Shown piece after piece: positions 18,501-26,544 of a stretch of DNA of 64,000 bases. The stretch's first letter is position 1. The number at the start of each line of letters is the position of its first letter. The translations under genes and the position numbers were made by a program. Source of the DNA: Protaetiibacter sp. (lineage in GTDB: Bacteria > Actinomycetota > Actinomycetes > Actinomycetales > Microbacteriaceae); assembly GCA_030150265.1 (NCBI GenBank), contig JASLGG010000020.1, positions 20,598 to 84,597 of the forward strand, in the 5' to 3' direction. The notes under the pieces were generated by a model that worked only from the letters and a program-made list of their open reading frames with translations, did no database searches and was not told the origin of the DNA.

Positions 18501-20150
18501 CGAGGTCACGACCTCCTCGCGGATCGAGTCGAGCGGCGGGTTCGTGACCTGGGCGAAGGCCTGGGTGAAGTAGTCGAAGATCAGCCGCGGGCGGTCGGAG
18601 AGCACGGCGACCGGGGTGTCGGATCCCATGGCCCCGAGCGGCTCGGCGCCCGTCTGCGCCATCGGCGCGATGAGGATGCGCACCTCCTCCTCGGTGTAGC
18701 CGAAGGTGCGCTGGCGGCGGGTGACCGACGACGCCGTGTGCACGATGTGCTCGCGCCAGGGCAGCTCCGCGAGCTGCATGCGGTTCTGCTCGACCCACTC
18801 CGCGTAGGGTTCCGCGGATGCGAGCTGCGACTTGATCTCGTCGTCCTCGATGATGCGGCCCTCGGCCGTGTCGATGAGGAACATCCGGCCGGGGCGCAGC
18901 CGGCCCTTGCGTACGATCCGGTCGGGCGGGAAGTCGAGCACCCCGACCTCGCTCGCGAGCACCACGAGGCCGTCGTCGGTCACCACGAAGCGTCCGGGGC
19001 GGAGGCCGTTGCGGTCGAGCGTCGCGCCGACGAGCGTGCCGTCGGTGAACACCAGCGCCGCGGGCCCGTCCCACGGCTCCATGAGCGAGCCGTGGTAGTC
19101 GTAGAACGCCCGGCGCGCCGGGTCCATGTCGGTCTGGTTCTCCCAGGCCTCCGGCACCATCATCATGACGGCGTGCGGCAGGCTGCGGCCGGCGAGCGTC
19201 AGCAGCTCGACGACCTCGTCGAAGGAGGCCGAGTCGCTCGCCCCCTCCGACACGATCGGGAAGAGCGGGCGCAGCTCGCCGAGCGCCTCCGAGTGCAGCT
19301 GGCTCTGCCGCGCCCGCATCCAGTTGCGGTTGCCCTGCACGGTGTTGATCTCGCCGTTGTGCGCGATCATCCGGAACGGCTGCGCGAGCGGCCACGACGG
19401 GAAGGTGTTCGTGGAGTAGCGCGAGTGCACGAGCGCCAGACGCGAGGCGAAGCGCTCGTCGGAGAGGTCGGGGTAGAACGGCTCGAGCTGGAGCGTCGTG
19501 ACCATGCCCTTGTAGACGAGCGTGCGGCACGAGAGCGACGGGAAGTAGGAGCCGAGCTCGCGCTCCGCGCGCTTGCGCAGCCGGAAGGTCTGCCGGTCGA
19601 GCGCGATGCCCGACAGCGGCCGCCCGGATGCGTCGCTGCGCGCCGACGCCACGAAGAGCTGCTCGAAGGCGGGCGCCGCCTCGCGCGCCAGCTCGCCGAG
19701 GTGCGCCGGATCGGTCGGCACGACGCGCCATCCGATGACCCGCAGCCCCTCCTCCTCGGCGATCGTCTCGATGCCGGCCTTCTCGACGGCGCGCTCCATC
19801 CGGTCGAGCGGGAGGAACGCCGTGCCCACCGCGTACTGGCCGAGCGGCGGGAGCTCGAAACCGGCCACCTCGCGGAGGAACGCGTCGGGGATCTGCGTGA
19901 TGATCCCCGCGCCGTCACCGGTTCCCGCATCCGACCCCACGGCACCGCGGTGCTCGAGGTGCCGCAGCGCGTCGAGCGCACCCGTGACGATGTCGTGGCC
20001 CGCCGTGCCGCGCAACGTCGCGACCATCGCGAGCCCGCACGCGTCCCGCTCGAAGCGCGGGTCGTAGAGCCCGCTCGCCTCGGGGATCGCGCCGAACCGC
20101 GCGAAAGGGTTCCGGGTGCCCGCAGAAGCGGGGACGTCGAACGCAGCCAT
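15546..20150 (-). CDS. gltB: Glutamate synthase large subunit
   Basis: Alpha subunit of GOGAT: hydrolyses glutamine and transfers ammonia through an internal tunnel to 2-oxoglutarate at an FMN site. 1534 residues. ERDACGLAMVA places the nucleophile Cys38, which would be exposed by removal of a 37-residue propeptide. Later features seen are the central domain, the FMN-binding region around GEGGEDVERL and RTRGGTPGVGLISPPPHHD, the [3Fe-4S] cysteines in CILMRVCHLDTCPVG, and the C-terminal beta-helix with repeated G-x-x-G motifs. The ATG at 20148-20150 has GAGGACGG upstream; the frame is open to 20336 but that extension is not conserved. A 109-bp gap separates it from lgt, so it may have its own promoter, though none is obvious. 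Confidence 0.97.
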   Translation of the reverse strand: MAAFDVPASAGTRNPFARFGAIPEASGLYDPRFERDACGLAMVATLRGTAGHDIVTGALDALRHLEHRGAVGSDAGTGDGAGIITQIPDAFLREVAGFELPPLGQYAVGTAFLPLDRMERAVEKAGIETIAEEEGLRVIGWRVVPTDPAHLGELAREAAPAFEQLFVASARSDASGRPLSGIALDRQTFRLRKRAERELGSYFPSLSCRTLVYKGMVTTLQLEPFYPDLSDERFASRLALVHSRYSTNTFPSWPLAQPFRMIAHNGEINTVQGNRNWMRARQSQLHSEALGELRPLFPIVSEGASDSASFDEVVELLTLAGRSLPHAVMMMVPEAWENQTDMDPARRAFYDYHGSLMEPWDGPAALVFTDGTLVGATLDRNGLRPGRFVVTDDGLVVLASEVGVLDFPPDRIVRKGRLRPGRMFLIDTAEGRIIEDDEIKSQLASAEPYAEWVEQNRMQLAELPWREHIVHTASSVTRRQRTFGYTEEEVRILIAPMAQTGAEPLGAMGSDTPVAVLSDRPRLIFDYFTQAFAQVTNPPLDSIREEVVTSMRLGIGPEHNLLAATPEHARQIVLDFPIIDNDGLAKIVRLTDERGARLTRTIKGLYRFDRGPHAMEARIREMCEEVDAAIADGAQFIVLSDRDSNKDLAPIPSLLMLAAVHHHLIRQETRMRVGLIVETGDAREVHHAALLLGYGASAINPYLAMETAEQLVATGVVQGIDADKAVANLLKALGKGVLKIMSKMGISVVGSYAGAQAFEAVGLSKEFVEAYFTGTTTILGGVGIDVIQQENLVRHTSAYPENPGEGLHRRLETGGEYQWRREGPPHLFSPETVFTLQHSTRSRRFDVFRRYTRSVDEQAERLMTLRGLFRIKTGERPAVPLDEVESVASIISRFNTGAMSYGSISQEAHETLAIAMNRIGGRSNTGEGGEDVERLLDPERRSRIKQIASGRFGVTSMYLTHATDIQIKMAQGAKPGEGGQLPPQKVYPWIARTRGGTPGVGLISPPPHHDIYSIEDLKQLIFDAKRANPSARIHVKLVSQSGIGAVAAGVAKALADVVLVSGHDGGTGASPLNSLKHAGTPWEIGLAETQQTLMLNGMRDRVVVQVDGQMKTGRDVIVAALLGAEEYGFATAPLVVSGCILMRVCHLDTCPVGVATQNPELRARFSGKPEFVETFFEFLAQEVREYLAELGFRSLDEAIGHAELLDVDRAIEHWKADGLDLSPVLQGPDFPDDAPRTNRRAQDHELEEHFDQELIRLSAEALENREPVVIELPIANTERAVGTMLGHEVTKRFGADGLPTETIDVTLHGTAGQSLGAFLPHGITLRLEGDANDYVGKGLSGGDIVVRPARGSRFPAEQNVIAGNVIGYGATAGTMFIRGTVGERFLVRNSGAVAVVEGVGDHALEYMTGGTAIILGATGRNLGAGMSGGTAYVHGLRRDAVNRESLAHGELSLEQLDRGDVELLRSYLQLHVEKTDSALARRMLDDMEQTAAAFVKVLPRDFAAVHETRAAAIAEGLDPDGETVWNRILEVTGG

Positions 20151-20259
20151 GTCGACCGTCCTCACGTGAGATGGGATGGGACGTCGATGGCCCAGCGATG
20201 GATGAGATGCCCGGATGCCTCGGAGAAGGCTCCGGCTCGTCGCCGTCGGGTGCGGGGAC

Positions 20260-21348
20260 TCAGCTTGCTCGGGGGGATCCGCTTGTGGCGGCGACTTCGG
20301 CGACCTCCGCGGCGTCATCGCCCGGCTCGTCGTCATCCGAATCCGAATAGGTGTCCTCGGAGTGTAGCGCAGCCGAGGGCTCCGGACGACGACCCGGCTG
20401 GTACACGTCGGGCTCGATGCCCGGATGACGGCGGGTCTGCACGATCAGGATCACGATGCCGAGCACGATCGCCGCCAGCGCCGTCCACACGTTCGAGCGG
20501 ATGCCGAGGAAGGTCTCGCTCGGGTCGAGGCGGATCGACTCGAACCAGCTGCGGCCGATGCCGTACCAGATCAGGTAGAGGCCGAGCACCTTGCCCCACT
20601 GCCAGAACGCCTTGCGCTGGAAGACCGGGAGCAGCTTGCCGGAGACGAAGCTGATCTTCTCGGTGACGAGGATGATGAGCGCGAAGCCCGCGAGGTTCCA
20701 CAGGATCTCGTAGAGGAAGGTGGGGTGGAACAGCACGTCGTCGGGGATGCCGACCGGGATGGCCGGGTTCGGCCGGTCGATCTCGAGACCCCACGGGAGG
20801 TCGGTCGGCAGGCCGAAGAGCTCCTGGTTGAACCAGTTGCCGAGGCGGCCGAACGCCTGCGCGACGAGCAGGCCCGGCGCGATCGCGTCCGCGACGCTCC
20901 AGAAGCGCAGGCCCGTGAGGCGGCATCCGATCCACACGCCGAGGGCGCCGAAGATGAGCGCGCCGAAGATGGCGCCGCCGCCCTCCCAGATCGCCCAGAC
21001 GCTGCCCGGCTGGAACGGGTTCCACGGGTTGTCGTGGCCGGGGCCGAAGTAGTCGCCCAGGTGCGTCAGGACGTGGTACAGCCGCGCCCCGACGATGCCG
21101 AGGATGACGGCCCAGATGCCCACGTCGACGATGATCCACGGCTCGGCACCACGCCGCGTGAGCCGCAGGTTGGCGATGATCACAGCCGCGAAGATGCCGA
21201 CGATGATCACGAGCGCGTAGGTCGTGATCCGGAACGACCACGAGGCGTCCACGGCGGGGATGATCGCGTGCAGCCACTCGCCGATCGGGATGTGGATCTG
21301 CTTCCAGTCCGGCGACGGGCTCGGGATGCTGAGGGGCGCTGCGATCAC
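20260..21348 (-). CDS. lgt: Prolipoprotein diacylglyceryl transferase
   Basis: Attaches diacylglycerol from phosphatidylglycerol to the lipobox cysteine of lipoproteins, in the cytoplasmic membrane. The 362-residue protein has about seven hydrophobic helices and the Lgt signature AQAFGRLGNWFNQELFG near 164-180, followed by HPTFLYEILWN. The C-terminus is a long acidic tail (SDSDDDEPGDD) typical of actinobacterial Lgt. Start GTG at 21346-21348, 10 bases after the trpA stop, so coupling to trpA is likely. Lipoprotein substrates in this window include the DUF4352 protein and the ABC binding protein. Confidence 0.95.
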   Translation of the reverse strand: MIAAPLSIPSPSPDWKQIHIPIGEWLHAIIPAVDASWSFRITTYALVIIVGIFAAVIIANLRLTRRGAEPWIIVDVGIWAVILGIVGARLYHVLTHLGDYFGPGHDNPWNPFQPGSVWAIWEGGGAIFGALIFGALGVWIGCRLTGLRFWSVADAIAPGLLVAQAFGRLGNWFNQELFGLPTDLPWGLEIDRPNPAIPVGIPDDVLFHPTFLYEILWNLAGFALIILVTEKISFVSGKLLPVFQRKAFWQWGKVLGLYLIWYGIGRSWFESIRLDPSETFLGIRSNVWTALAAIVLGIVILIVQTRRHPGIEPDVYQPGRRPEPSAALHSEDTYSDSDDDEPGDDAAEVAEVAATSGSPRAS

Positions 21349-21358
21349 GTTCGCGAGT

Positions 21359-22132
21359 CTACTTTCCCTGGGAGAGTGCCGATGCCACGCGGGCGAGGCC
21401 CGCGACACCGCCCTCGGCGAGGGCGGTGACGAGCGCGGAGCCGACGATCGCGCCGTCCGCGTAGTCGAGGACCTCGGAGACCTGCTCCGGGGTCGAGATG
21501 CCGATCCCGACGCACGCCGCGATCGTCTCGGGGCCGGTCGCTCCCGCATCGCGCAGGCGGGCGACGAGCGAGCGGGCCTTCGCGTCGAGGTCGGCGCGGG
21601 CTCCCGTGATGCCCATCGTCGAGACGGCGTAGACGAAGCCGCGGCTCGCCTGCACGGTCTCGGCGAGCCTCGCATCCGACGACGACGGTGCGGCCAGGAA
21701 CACCCGGTCGAGGCCCGTGCGCTCGCTCTCGGCGATCCAGTCCGCCGCCGAGTCGGGCGTGATGTCGGGCGTGATGAGACCGGCGCCCCCTGCGTCGCGC
21801 AGCGCGTCGGCGAAGCGCGCGACGCCGTGCTGCACGACGGGGTTCCAGTAGGTCATGACGAGCACGGGGGCGTCGACCCGGCTGCGCACCGCCTCGACGG
21901 CGGCGAACACGTCACGCACCCGGAAGCCGCCCGCGAGCGCCTGCTGGGTGGCCTTCTGGATCGCGAGGCCGTCCATGACGGGGTCGGAGTACGGGAGGCC
22001 GAGCTCGAGCGCGTCGACCCCGCTCTCCACGAGGGCGACCGCCGCGTCGATCGAGGTGGGCAGGTCGGGGAAGCCGACCGGCAGGTAGCCGATGAGCGCG
22101 CCACGGCCCGTGATGGCGGATGCCACGCTCAC
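21359..22132 (-). CDS. trpA: Tryptophan synthase alpha subunit
   Basis: Cleaves indole-3-glycerol phosphate to indole and glyceraldehyde 3-phosphate and channels indole to TrpB. 257 residues, TIM barrel. Catalytic Glu43 (LELGLPYSD) and Asp54 (DPVMDG) are in place, as are ISTMGITGAR-like loop 6 (VYAVSTMGITGAR) and the phosphate-binding GIGIS and GSAL segments. The GTG at 22130-22132 overlaps the trpB stop (GTGA). Next gene downstream is lgt. Confidence 0.97.
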   Translation of the reverse strand: MSVASAITGRGALIGYLPVGFPDLPTSIDAAVALVESGVDALELGLPYSDPVMDGLAIQKATQQALAGGFRVRDVFAAVEAVRSRVDAPVLVMTYWNPVVQHGVARFADALRDAGGAGLITPDITPDSAADWIAESERTGLDRVFLAAPSSSDARLAETVQASRGFVYAVSTMGITGARADLDAKARSLVARLRDAGATGPETIAACVGIGISTPEQVSEVLDYADGAIVGSALVTALAEGGVAGLARVASALSQGK

Positions 22133-23358
22133 GACTGCACCGCTCCCTCGTCGAAGAGCCCGAACCAGCGAGCAGCCGTCGCCACGTCCTTGTCGCCGCG
22201 CCCCGAGAGGTTCACGAGCACGACACCCTCGGGGCCGAGCTCGCGCCCGATCCGCAGCGCGCCGGCGAGGGCGTGGGAGGACTCGATCGCGGGGATGATG
22301 CCCTCGGTGCGGCTCAGCAGCCGCAGCGCGTCCATCGCCTCGGCGTCGGTCGCCGGCAGGTAGCTCGCGCGGCCGATGTCGGCGAGGTAGGCGTGCTCGG
22401 GCCCGACGCCCGGGTAGTCGAGGCCCGCCGAGATGGAATGCGATTCGAGTGTCTGACCGTCCTCGTCCTGCAGCAGATAGCTGCGGGCGCCGTGCAGGAT
22501 GCCGGGGCGGCCGCGCTCGATCGACGCCGCGTGGCGCTCCGTGTCGACGCCGTCGCCCGCCGCCTCGATGCCGTAGAGGGCCACGCCCTCGTCGTCGAGG
22601 AAGGCGTCGAAGATGCCGATCGCGTTCGAGCCGCCGCCCACGCAGGCGACCACGGCATCCGGCAGCCGTCCCACAGCCGCCTGCACCTGGGCGCGCGCCT
22701 CCTCGCCGATGACGCTCTGGAAGTCGCGCACCATCGCGGGGAACGGATGCGGGCCCGCCGCGGTGCCGAAGATGTAGTTGGTCGTGTCGACGCTCGTGAC
22801 CCACTCGCGGTATGCCTCGTTGATGGCGTCCTTGAGGGTGCGGGAGCCGGTGGTGACCGAGACGACCTCGGCGCCGAGCAGCCGCATCCGGGCCACGTTG
22901 AGCGCCTGGCGCTGGGTGTCGACCTCGCCCATGAAGATCGTGCACTCGAGGCCGAACAGGGCTGCCGCGGTCGCCGTCGCGACGCCGTGCTGGCCGGCGC
23001 CGGTCTCGGCGATCACACGCGTCTTGCCGATGCGCCGCGTGAGCAGCGCCTGCCCGAGCACGTTGTTGATCTTGTGGCTGCCCGTGTGGTTGAGGTCCTC
23101 GCGCTTGAGGAGCACCCTGGCGCCGCCCGCGTGCTCGGCGAAGCGCGGCACCTCGGTGATGATCGAGGGCCGGCCCGTGTAGCTGCGGTGCAGCTCGTCG
23201 AGCTCCGCGCGGAAGGCGGGGTCGGCCTTCGCCGCCTCGTAGGCGGCCGAGAGCTCGTTGATCGCGGCGATGAGCGACTCCGGCATGAAGCGCCCGCCGT
23301 ACTCGCCGAAGAAGGGACCGGGAAGGCCGCGCAGGCTCGCGCGGATGCCGTCGTTCAT
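22129..23358 (-). CDS. trpB: Tryptophan synthase beta subunit
   Basis: Condenses indole with serine using PLP. 409 residues. The PLP lysine is K96 in NHTGSHKINN, the carboxylate-binding loop ETGAGQHG follows, and CVGGGSNAIG binds the PLP phosphate. ATG at 23356-23358 overlaps the trpC stop (ATGA), so trpC, trpB and trpA form one translationally coupled unit. Length and motifs are those of the canonical TrpB1 type. Confidence 0.97.
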   Translation of the reverse strand: MNDGIRASLRGLPGPFFGEYGGRFMPESLIAAINELSAAYEAAKADPAFRAELDELHRSYTGRPSIITEVPRFAEHAGGARVLLKREDLNHTGSHKINNVLGQALLTRRIGKTRVIAETGAGQHGVATATAAALFGLECTIFMGEVDTQRQALNVARMRLLGAEVVSVTTGSRTLKDAINEAYREWVTSVDTTNYIFGTAAGPHPFPAMVRDFQSVIGEEARAQVQAAVGRLPDAVVACVGGGSNAIGIFDAFLDDEGVALYGIEAAGDGVDTERHAASIERGRPGILHGARSYLLQDEDGQTLESHSISAGLDYPGVGPEHAYLADIGRASYLPATDAEAMDALRLLSRTEGIIPAIESSHALAGALRIGRELGPEGVVLVNLSGRGDKDVATAARWFGLFDEGAVQS

Positions 23359-24131
23359 CCCGCCGCCAGGAAGGAGCCGAGCGTCGTGACCGGGTCGTCG
23401 CCCGTGACGAGCGCCTCGCCGATGAGCACCACATCCGCGCCCGCCGCCCGATAGTGCGCGACGTCGGCCGGCGAGGTGACCGCCGACTCGGCGACCCGGA
23501 TGACGCCCGAGGGAATCGTGTCGGCGAGGGTTCCGAACAGATCGCGGTCGAGCTGGAAGGTGGAGAGATCGCGCGCGTTCACGCCCACGAGCTGCGCGCC
23601 GATGTCGAGCGCGCGCGCCACCTCCGACGCCGAGTGCGCCTCGACGAGCGCCGTCATGCCGAGCTCGCCGATGAGGCCGTAGAGCTCCGCGAGCACCGGC
23701 TGCTCGAGCGCCGCGACGATGAGCAGCACGAGGTCGGCACCGGCGGCGCGCGCCTCGAACACCTGGTAGGGATCGGCGATGAAGTCCTTGCGCAGCACCG
23801 GCACGCCGACGGCCGCACGCACGTCGCGGAGGTCGTCGAGGGAGCCGCCGAAGCGGCGGCCCTCGGTGAGCACGCTGATGGCGCTCGCACCGCCGGTCTC
23901 GTACGAGACGGCGAGACCCGCGGGGTCGCGGATCTCGGCGAGGGCACCGCGCGAGGGGCTCGCGCGCTTCACCTCGGCGATGATCTTCACGCGGTCGGCG
24001 GGCGCGAGCGCCGCGAGGGCGTCGCGGGGAGCGGGGGCCGCCAGGGCATCCGCCTCCACCTCCGCGAGGGGGCGGGCAGCCCGACGGACCGAGGCGTCTT
24101 CGAGAGCCCCGGCGACGAGATCGGCGAGCAC
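23355..24131 (-). CDS. trpC: Indole-3-glycerol-phosphate synthase
   Basis: Closes the indole ring from carboxyphenylamino-deoxyribulose phosphate. 258 residues, monofunctional. Seen: IAEVKRASPSRG near the N-terminus, LRKDFI with the catalytic lysine, ALVEAHS, GVNARDL and AESAV, all standard for TrpC. The GTG start (24129-24131) lies two bases after the TAG of the HGxxPAAW membrane gene, so it depends on that gene's translation. No trpF is fused or adjacent. Confidence 0.96.
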   Translation of the reverse strand: MLADLVAGALEDASVRRAARPLAEVEADALAAPAPRDALAALAPADRVKIIAEVKRASPSRGALAEIRDPAGLAVSYETGGASAISVLTEGRRFGGSLDDLRDVRAAVGVPVLRKDFIADPYQVFEARAAGADLVLLIVAALEQPVLAELYGLIGELGMTALVEAHSASEVARALDIGAQLVGVNARDLSTFQLDRDLFGTLADTIPSGVIRVAESAVTSPADVAHYRAAGADVVLIGEALVTGDDPVTTLGSFLAAG

Positions 24132-24132
24132 G

Positions 24133-24363
24133 CTAGTCGTGAGCCTTTGCCGTGTACTTGGGGCCCTTGACGCCGTAGCCGAGCTTCGCGAGCACGCCGC
24201 CCACGATGAGGCCCACGACGAGGAGGCCCGCCGAGGCCCAGACGAGCGCCGGCATGTCGAGCCAGAAGAAGACGGTGCCGGCCGCGAAGGCGATCAGCAT
24301 GATGGTCACCGCGACCCAGGCGGCGGGCGAGTTGCCGTGTCCGGGATCGTGCGTGTCGGTCAC
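24133..24363 (-). CDS. HGxxPAAW family small membrane protein
   Basis: A 76-residue protein with the family motif HGNSPAAW at residues 9-16 and two hydrophobic helices at about 16-34 and 40-60, ending in a basic tail (GVKGPKYTAKAHD). The family is found in actinobacteria beside trpC, but no function is known. The GTG at 24361-24363 has AAGGAG eight bases upstream. Here it has become the first gene of the trpCBA unit because a regulatory module separates it from trpE; a TAGACT box at 24418-24423 probably drives it. Confidence 0.85.
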   Translation of the reverse strand: MTDTHDPGHGNSPAAWVAVTIMLIAFAAGTVFFWLDMPALVWASAGLLVVGLIVGGVLAKLGYGVKGPKYTAKAHD

Positions 24364-24417
24364 GTAGGGGCTCCTTCGTCGATCATGCGGTGGTCCGCCC
24401 GCCGAGCGGGCAGCACC

Positions 24418-24423
24418 AGTCTA
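24418..24423 (-). promoter_or_regulatory. Putative -10 of the trpCBA unit
   Basis: Minus-strand TAGACT ten bases beyond the stop of the LuxR-type regulator. Transcription would start near 24411 and give an untranslated leader of about 48 bases that opens with a GCCCG-5-CGGGC hairpin (24397-24411) and contains the AAGGAG site. No -35 consensus is visible. Inference from position: the unit needs a promoter because the genes upstream are regulatory and may be expressed differently. Confidence 0.4.
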
Positions 24424-24432
24424 GGGGACGTC

Positions 24433-25086
24433 CTACTCCCCCGCCCTCGCCACCACGACGGCGAGCTCGGTCCGGGTGCGCACGCCCCACTTCGTGCGGA
24501 TGCCGGCAAGGGTCGACTTCACCGTCGTCTCCGCGACGTAGAACTGCTGCGCGAGCTCGGCATCCGAAGCGCCGGTCACGAGCGCGAGCGCGAACTCCCG
24601 CTCCCGATCCGTCAGCTGCGCCATCTTCGCGACGGCGGCACGACGCACCTCCGCTCCACGTGACTCCTGCACCCACCTGCTCAGCTGGCGTGCGGCACGG
24701 GGTGAGAACGCGGCATCGCCCGCCGCCACCTGGCGCACGGCATCGAGAATGCGGTGCGGGTCCTCGTCCTTCAACAGGAATCCCGAGGCTCCCGCCGCGA
24801 CCGCGTCGAGCACGCGGCCGTCCTCGTCCATGGCCGTGATCATCAGGAACCGCGGTCCGGCTCCGTGGAGCGCCTGGACGACCGCGACTCCATCGACGCG
24901 CGGCATCCGCACGTCGCACAGCACGACATCCGGGCGATGGGCTGCCAGTGCGTCGGCGACCTCGTCGCCGTCCGCGCAGCGCCCGACCACCTCCAGGTCT
25001 CCCGCCGTCGACAGGATCGCCGTGAGACCGGCCGCCGCCAGGGAATCGTCATCGACGACCAGCACGCGGATGCGGGGATTCGTCAC
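24433..25086 (-). CDS. LuxR/NarL-family response regulator
   Basis: A 217-residue DNA-binding response regulator. Receiver at 5-122 with D12-D14 acidic residues, phospho-acceptor D58 (LCDVRMPRVDG), T84 and K106 (LLKDED); LuxR-type helix-turn-helix at about 152-212 (LTDREREFALALVTG, then DAELAQQFYVAETTVKST). The recognition helix AETTVKST and KWGVRTRTEL are normal. GTG start at 25084-25086, 28 bp after its kinase gene. It is the obvious partner of the adjacent kinase. Targets are not known; the divergent lipoprotein promoter, which carries an inverted repeat, is a plausible one. Confidence 0.93.
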   Translation of the reverse strand: MTNPRIRVLVVDDDSLAAAGLTAILSTAGDLEVVGRCADGDEVADALAAHRPDVVLCDVRMPRVDGVAVVQALHGAGPRFLMITAMDEDGRVLDAVAAGASGFLLKDEDPHRILDAVRQVAAGDAAFSPRAARQLSRWVQESRGAEVRRAAVAKMAQLTDREREFALALVTGASDAELAQQFYVAETTVKSTLAGIRTKWGVRTRTELAVVVARAGE

Positions 25087-25114
25087 ACGGGTGAGCCTAG
25101 CGGCCGCGCGCCGC

Positions 25115-26371
25115 TCAGCTCCGGACCGGTATCCACGGCAGCCACGCGATGACCGCGAAGGTGCCCTCGGGGGTGGGGCCGGCCTGGAAGGTCCCGCCGA
25201 CGAGCAGCACCCGTTCGCTCATTCCGGTCAGCCCGTGCCCGCCCCCGACGGTGGTCGGCCGCGCGCCGGGCATCAGCCAGTTCGTCACGGTGACCGTCAC
25301 GCCGGTCTCCGGACCGCCGCGGAGCTCGAGCCGGACCGTCGAGCCGGACGCGTGCCGGCGGGCGTTCGAGAGCGACTCCTGCACCAGACGGTAGGCGGCG
25401 TGTGCGACCTGCGGATCGCAGCTCGCCGCGTCCGACAGCAGGATCTGCGCGCGGACGTCCATCCCGTCATCCAGCGCAGCATCGACGAGACCGGCGATGT
25501 CGGCGAGCCCTGTTCTCGGCGCTGCGGCCTCCGGGTTGCGGAGCACGTGCACGACGGCGCGGAGTTCGTCGAGCGAGTCCTGTGCCGCCTCGCGGACGGT
25601 GCGGGCAGCGGCGATCGACTGCTCGTCCTTCCCGTCCACGGCCAGCTCGAGAGCACCTGCGTGCAGCGACAGCGACGACAGCCGTGCGGCGAGCGTGTCG
25701 TGCAGCTCGCGCGCGAGGTCCTGCCGCTCGCGTTCCCGCTCGACCTCACGCTGCAGCACCGCGACGTTGCGCGTCGCCGCGGCGGTGCCGAGTCGCGCGG
25801 CATCCCGCTCGTGCCGCAGGCCACGTGCCACGCCGAACGCCGCGAACGGCGCGACGGCGACGGCCGCGATCACCGGCACGGACCAGAACAGCGCGAGCCG
25901 CTCGGGTGTGCCCATGGCCGCCTGGTTGATGATGCTCGCGAGGAACGAGCGATGGCCCATGACATCCCAGCAGAGCGCCACGACGGTCGCCGCATACGTC
26001 CCGGCGATCAGCAGCCACCGTCGACGGCCCCGTGTGACGGCGGCGACCGCCGCGCAAGCGATCAACGCGGGCAGAGACGTGGTCGGGATGACGAGGGCGC
26101 CTCCGATCGCCAGTCCACTGACGAGGAGCGGCCATCGGTGCCGCCAGACGAGCATCACGGACACGCCGACCATCGCGAACGCCCCGATGTACGCGAGCGA
26201 TCGCACACCCGCGGGGAACGGCGACTCCCCCGTCCCATGGTTGCCCCCGGATGAGAGAGCCAGCAGCGAGCAGAGCACGGCCAGCGTGATCGACCCCGTG
26301 AGCGCCCAGGCCGACCGCGCGCGACTGCGCGTCGGCGTCGTCGCGGAGGCGACGGCGGGCGGGATGGTCAT
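25115..26371 (-). CDS. HisKA_3-type sensor histidine kinase
   Basis: A 418-residue membrane kinase. The N-terminal 190 residues contain about six hydrophobic segments (near 21-40, 57-76, 82-100, 102-114, 119-136, 158-184) with very short loops, so sensing is probably within the membrane. The dimerisation domain has His224 in QDLARELHDTLAARLSSLS; the ATPase domain has the N box ESLSNARRHA (N336) and G box GGGHGLTGMSER (377-387). The ATG at 26369-26371 has TACGAT seven bases upstream. A two-gene operon with the regulator, inserted between trpE and trpCBA genes; divergent from the DUF4352 lipoprotein. Signal unknown. Confidence 0.92.
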   Translation of the reverse strand: MTIPPAVASATTPTRSRARSAWALTGSITLAVLCSLLALSSGGNHGTGESPFPAGVRSLAYIGAFAMVGVSVMLVWRHRWPLLVSGLAIGGALVIPTTSLPALIACAAVAAVTRGRRRWLLIAGTYAATVVALCWDVMGHRSFLASIINQAAMGTPERLALFWSVPVIAAVAVAPFAAFGVARGLRHERDAARLGTAAATRNVAVLQREVERERERQDLARELHDTLAARLSSLSLHAGALELAVDGKDEQSIAAARTVREAAQDSLDELRAVVHVLRNPEAAAPRTGLADIAGLVDAALDDGMDVRAQILLSDAASCDPQVAHAAYRLVQESLSNARRHASGSTVRLELRGGPETGVTVTVTNWLMPGARPTTVGGGHGLTGMSERVLLVGGTFQAGPTPEGTFAVIAWLPWIPVRS

Positions 26372-26384
26372 GGCTCCGATCGTA
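26372..26384 (-). promoter_or_regulatory. Leaderless -10 box of the kinase operon
   Basis: Minus-strand TACGAT (26379-26384), seven-base spacer CGGAGCC, then ATG. The spacer could also act as a weak ribosome site if transcription began farther upstream. Confidence 0.45.
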
Positions 26385-26501
26385 GGAGCGCGCGGCGCGG
26401 CGCGCCCACCGCCTTCCGGCGGCACCTCTCCCCTCCTTTCGGTCGCCGAGGTCGGGCCGAACCGTGGTGGTCCGTCGGATGCCCGCTCCGCTGTCCTGGT
26501 T

Positions 26502-26520
26502 GTGGCCGGACCACGGCCAC
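26502..26520. promoter_or_regulatory. Inverted repeat, candidate operator
   Basis: GTGGCC-GGACCAC-GGCCAC, a perfect 6-bp dyad with a 7-base spacer, sits 12 bp before the AGGAGG ribosome site of the DUF4352 lipoprotein. A second, partly related CCGTGGTGGTCC lies 40 bp upstream (26463-26474) and is complementary to GGACCACGG within the dyad. Either a regulator site for the neighbouring two-component system or an mRNA hairpin. Unproven. Confidence 0.35.
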
Positions 26521-26544
26521 GACACACCACCCAGGAGGCACTCC

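Noticed and set aside
20151..20336. N-terminal extension of gltB by 62 codons
   Set aside because: Low-complexity Pro/Ser/Arg sequence that overlaps the end of lgt; the accepted start leaves a normal 37-residue propeptide before the catalytic cysteine.
15633..20654. Very long plus-strand open frame opposite gltB, with similar long frames opposite pyk/gltD (12595-15753), carB (42033-44771) and alaS (61636-63984)
   Set aside because: They are antisense to well-conserved genes; their products are rich in Arg, Leu, His, Asp and Val repeats without domains. High GC at third codon positions removes stops from the opposite strand.
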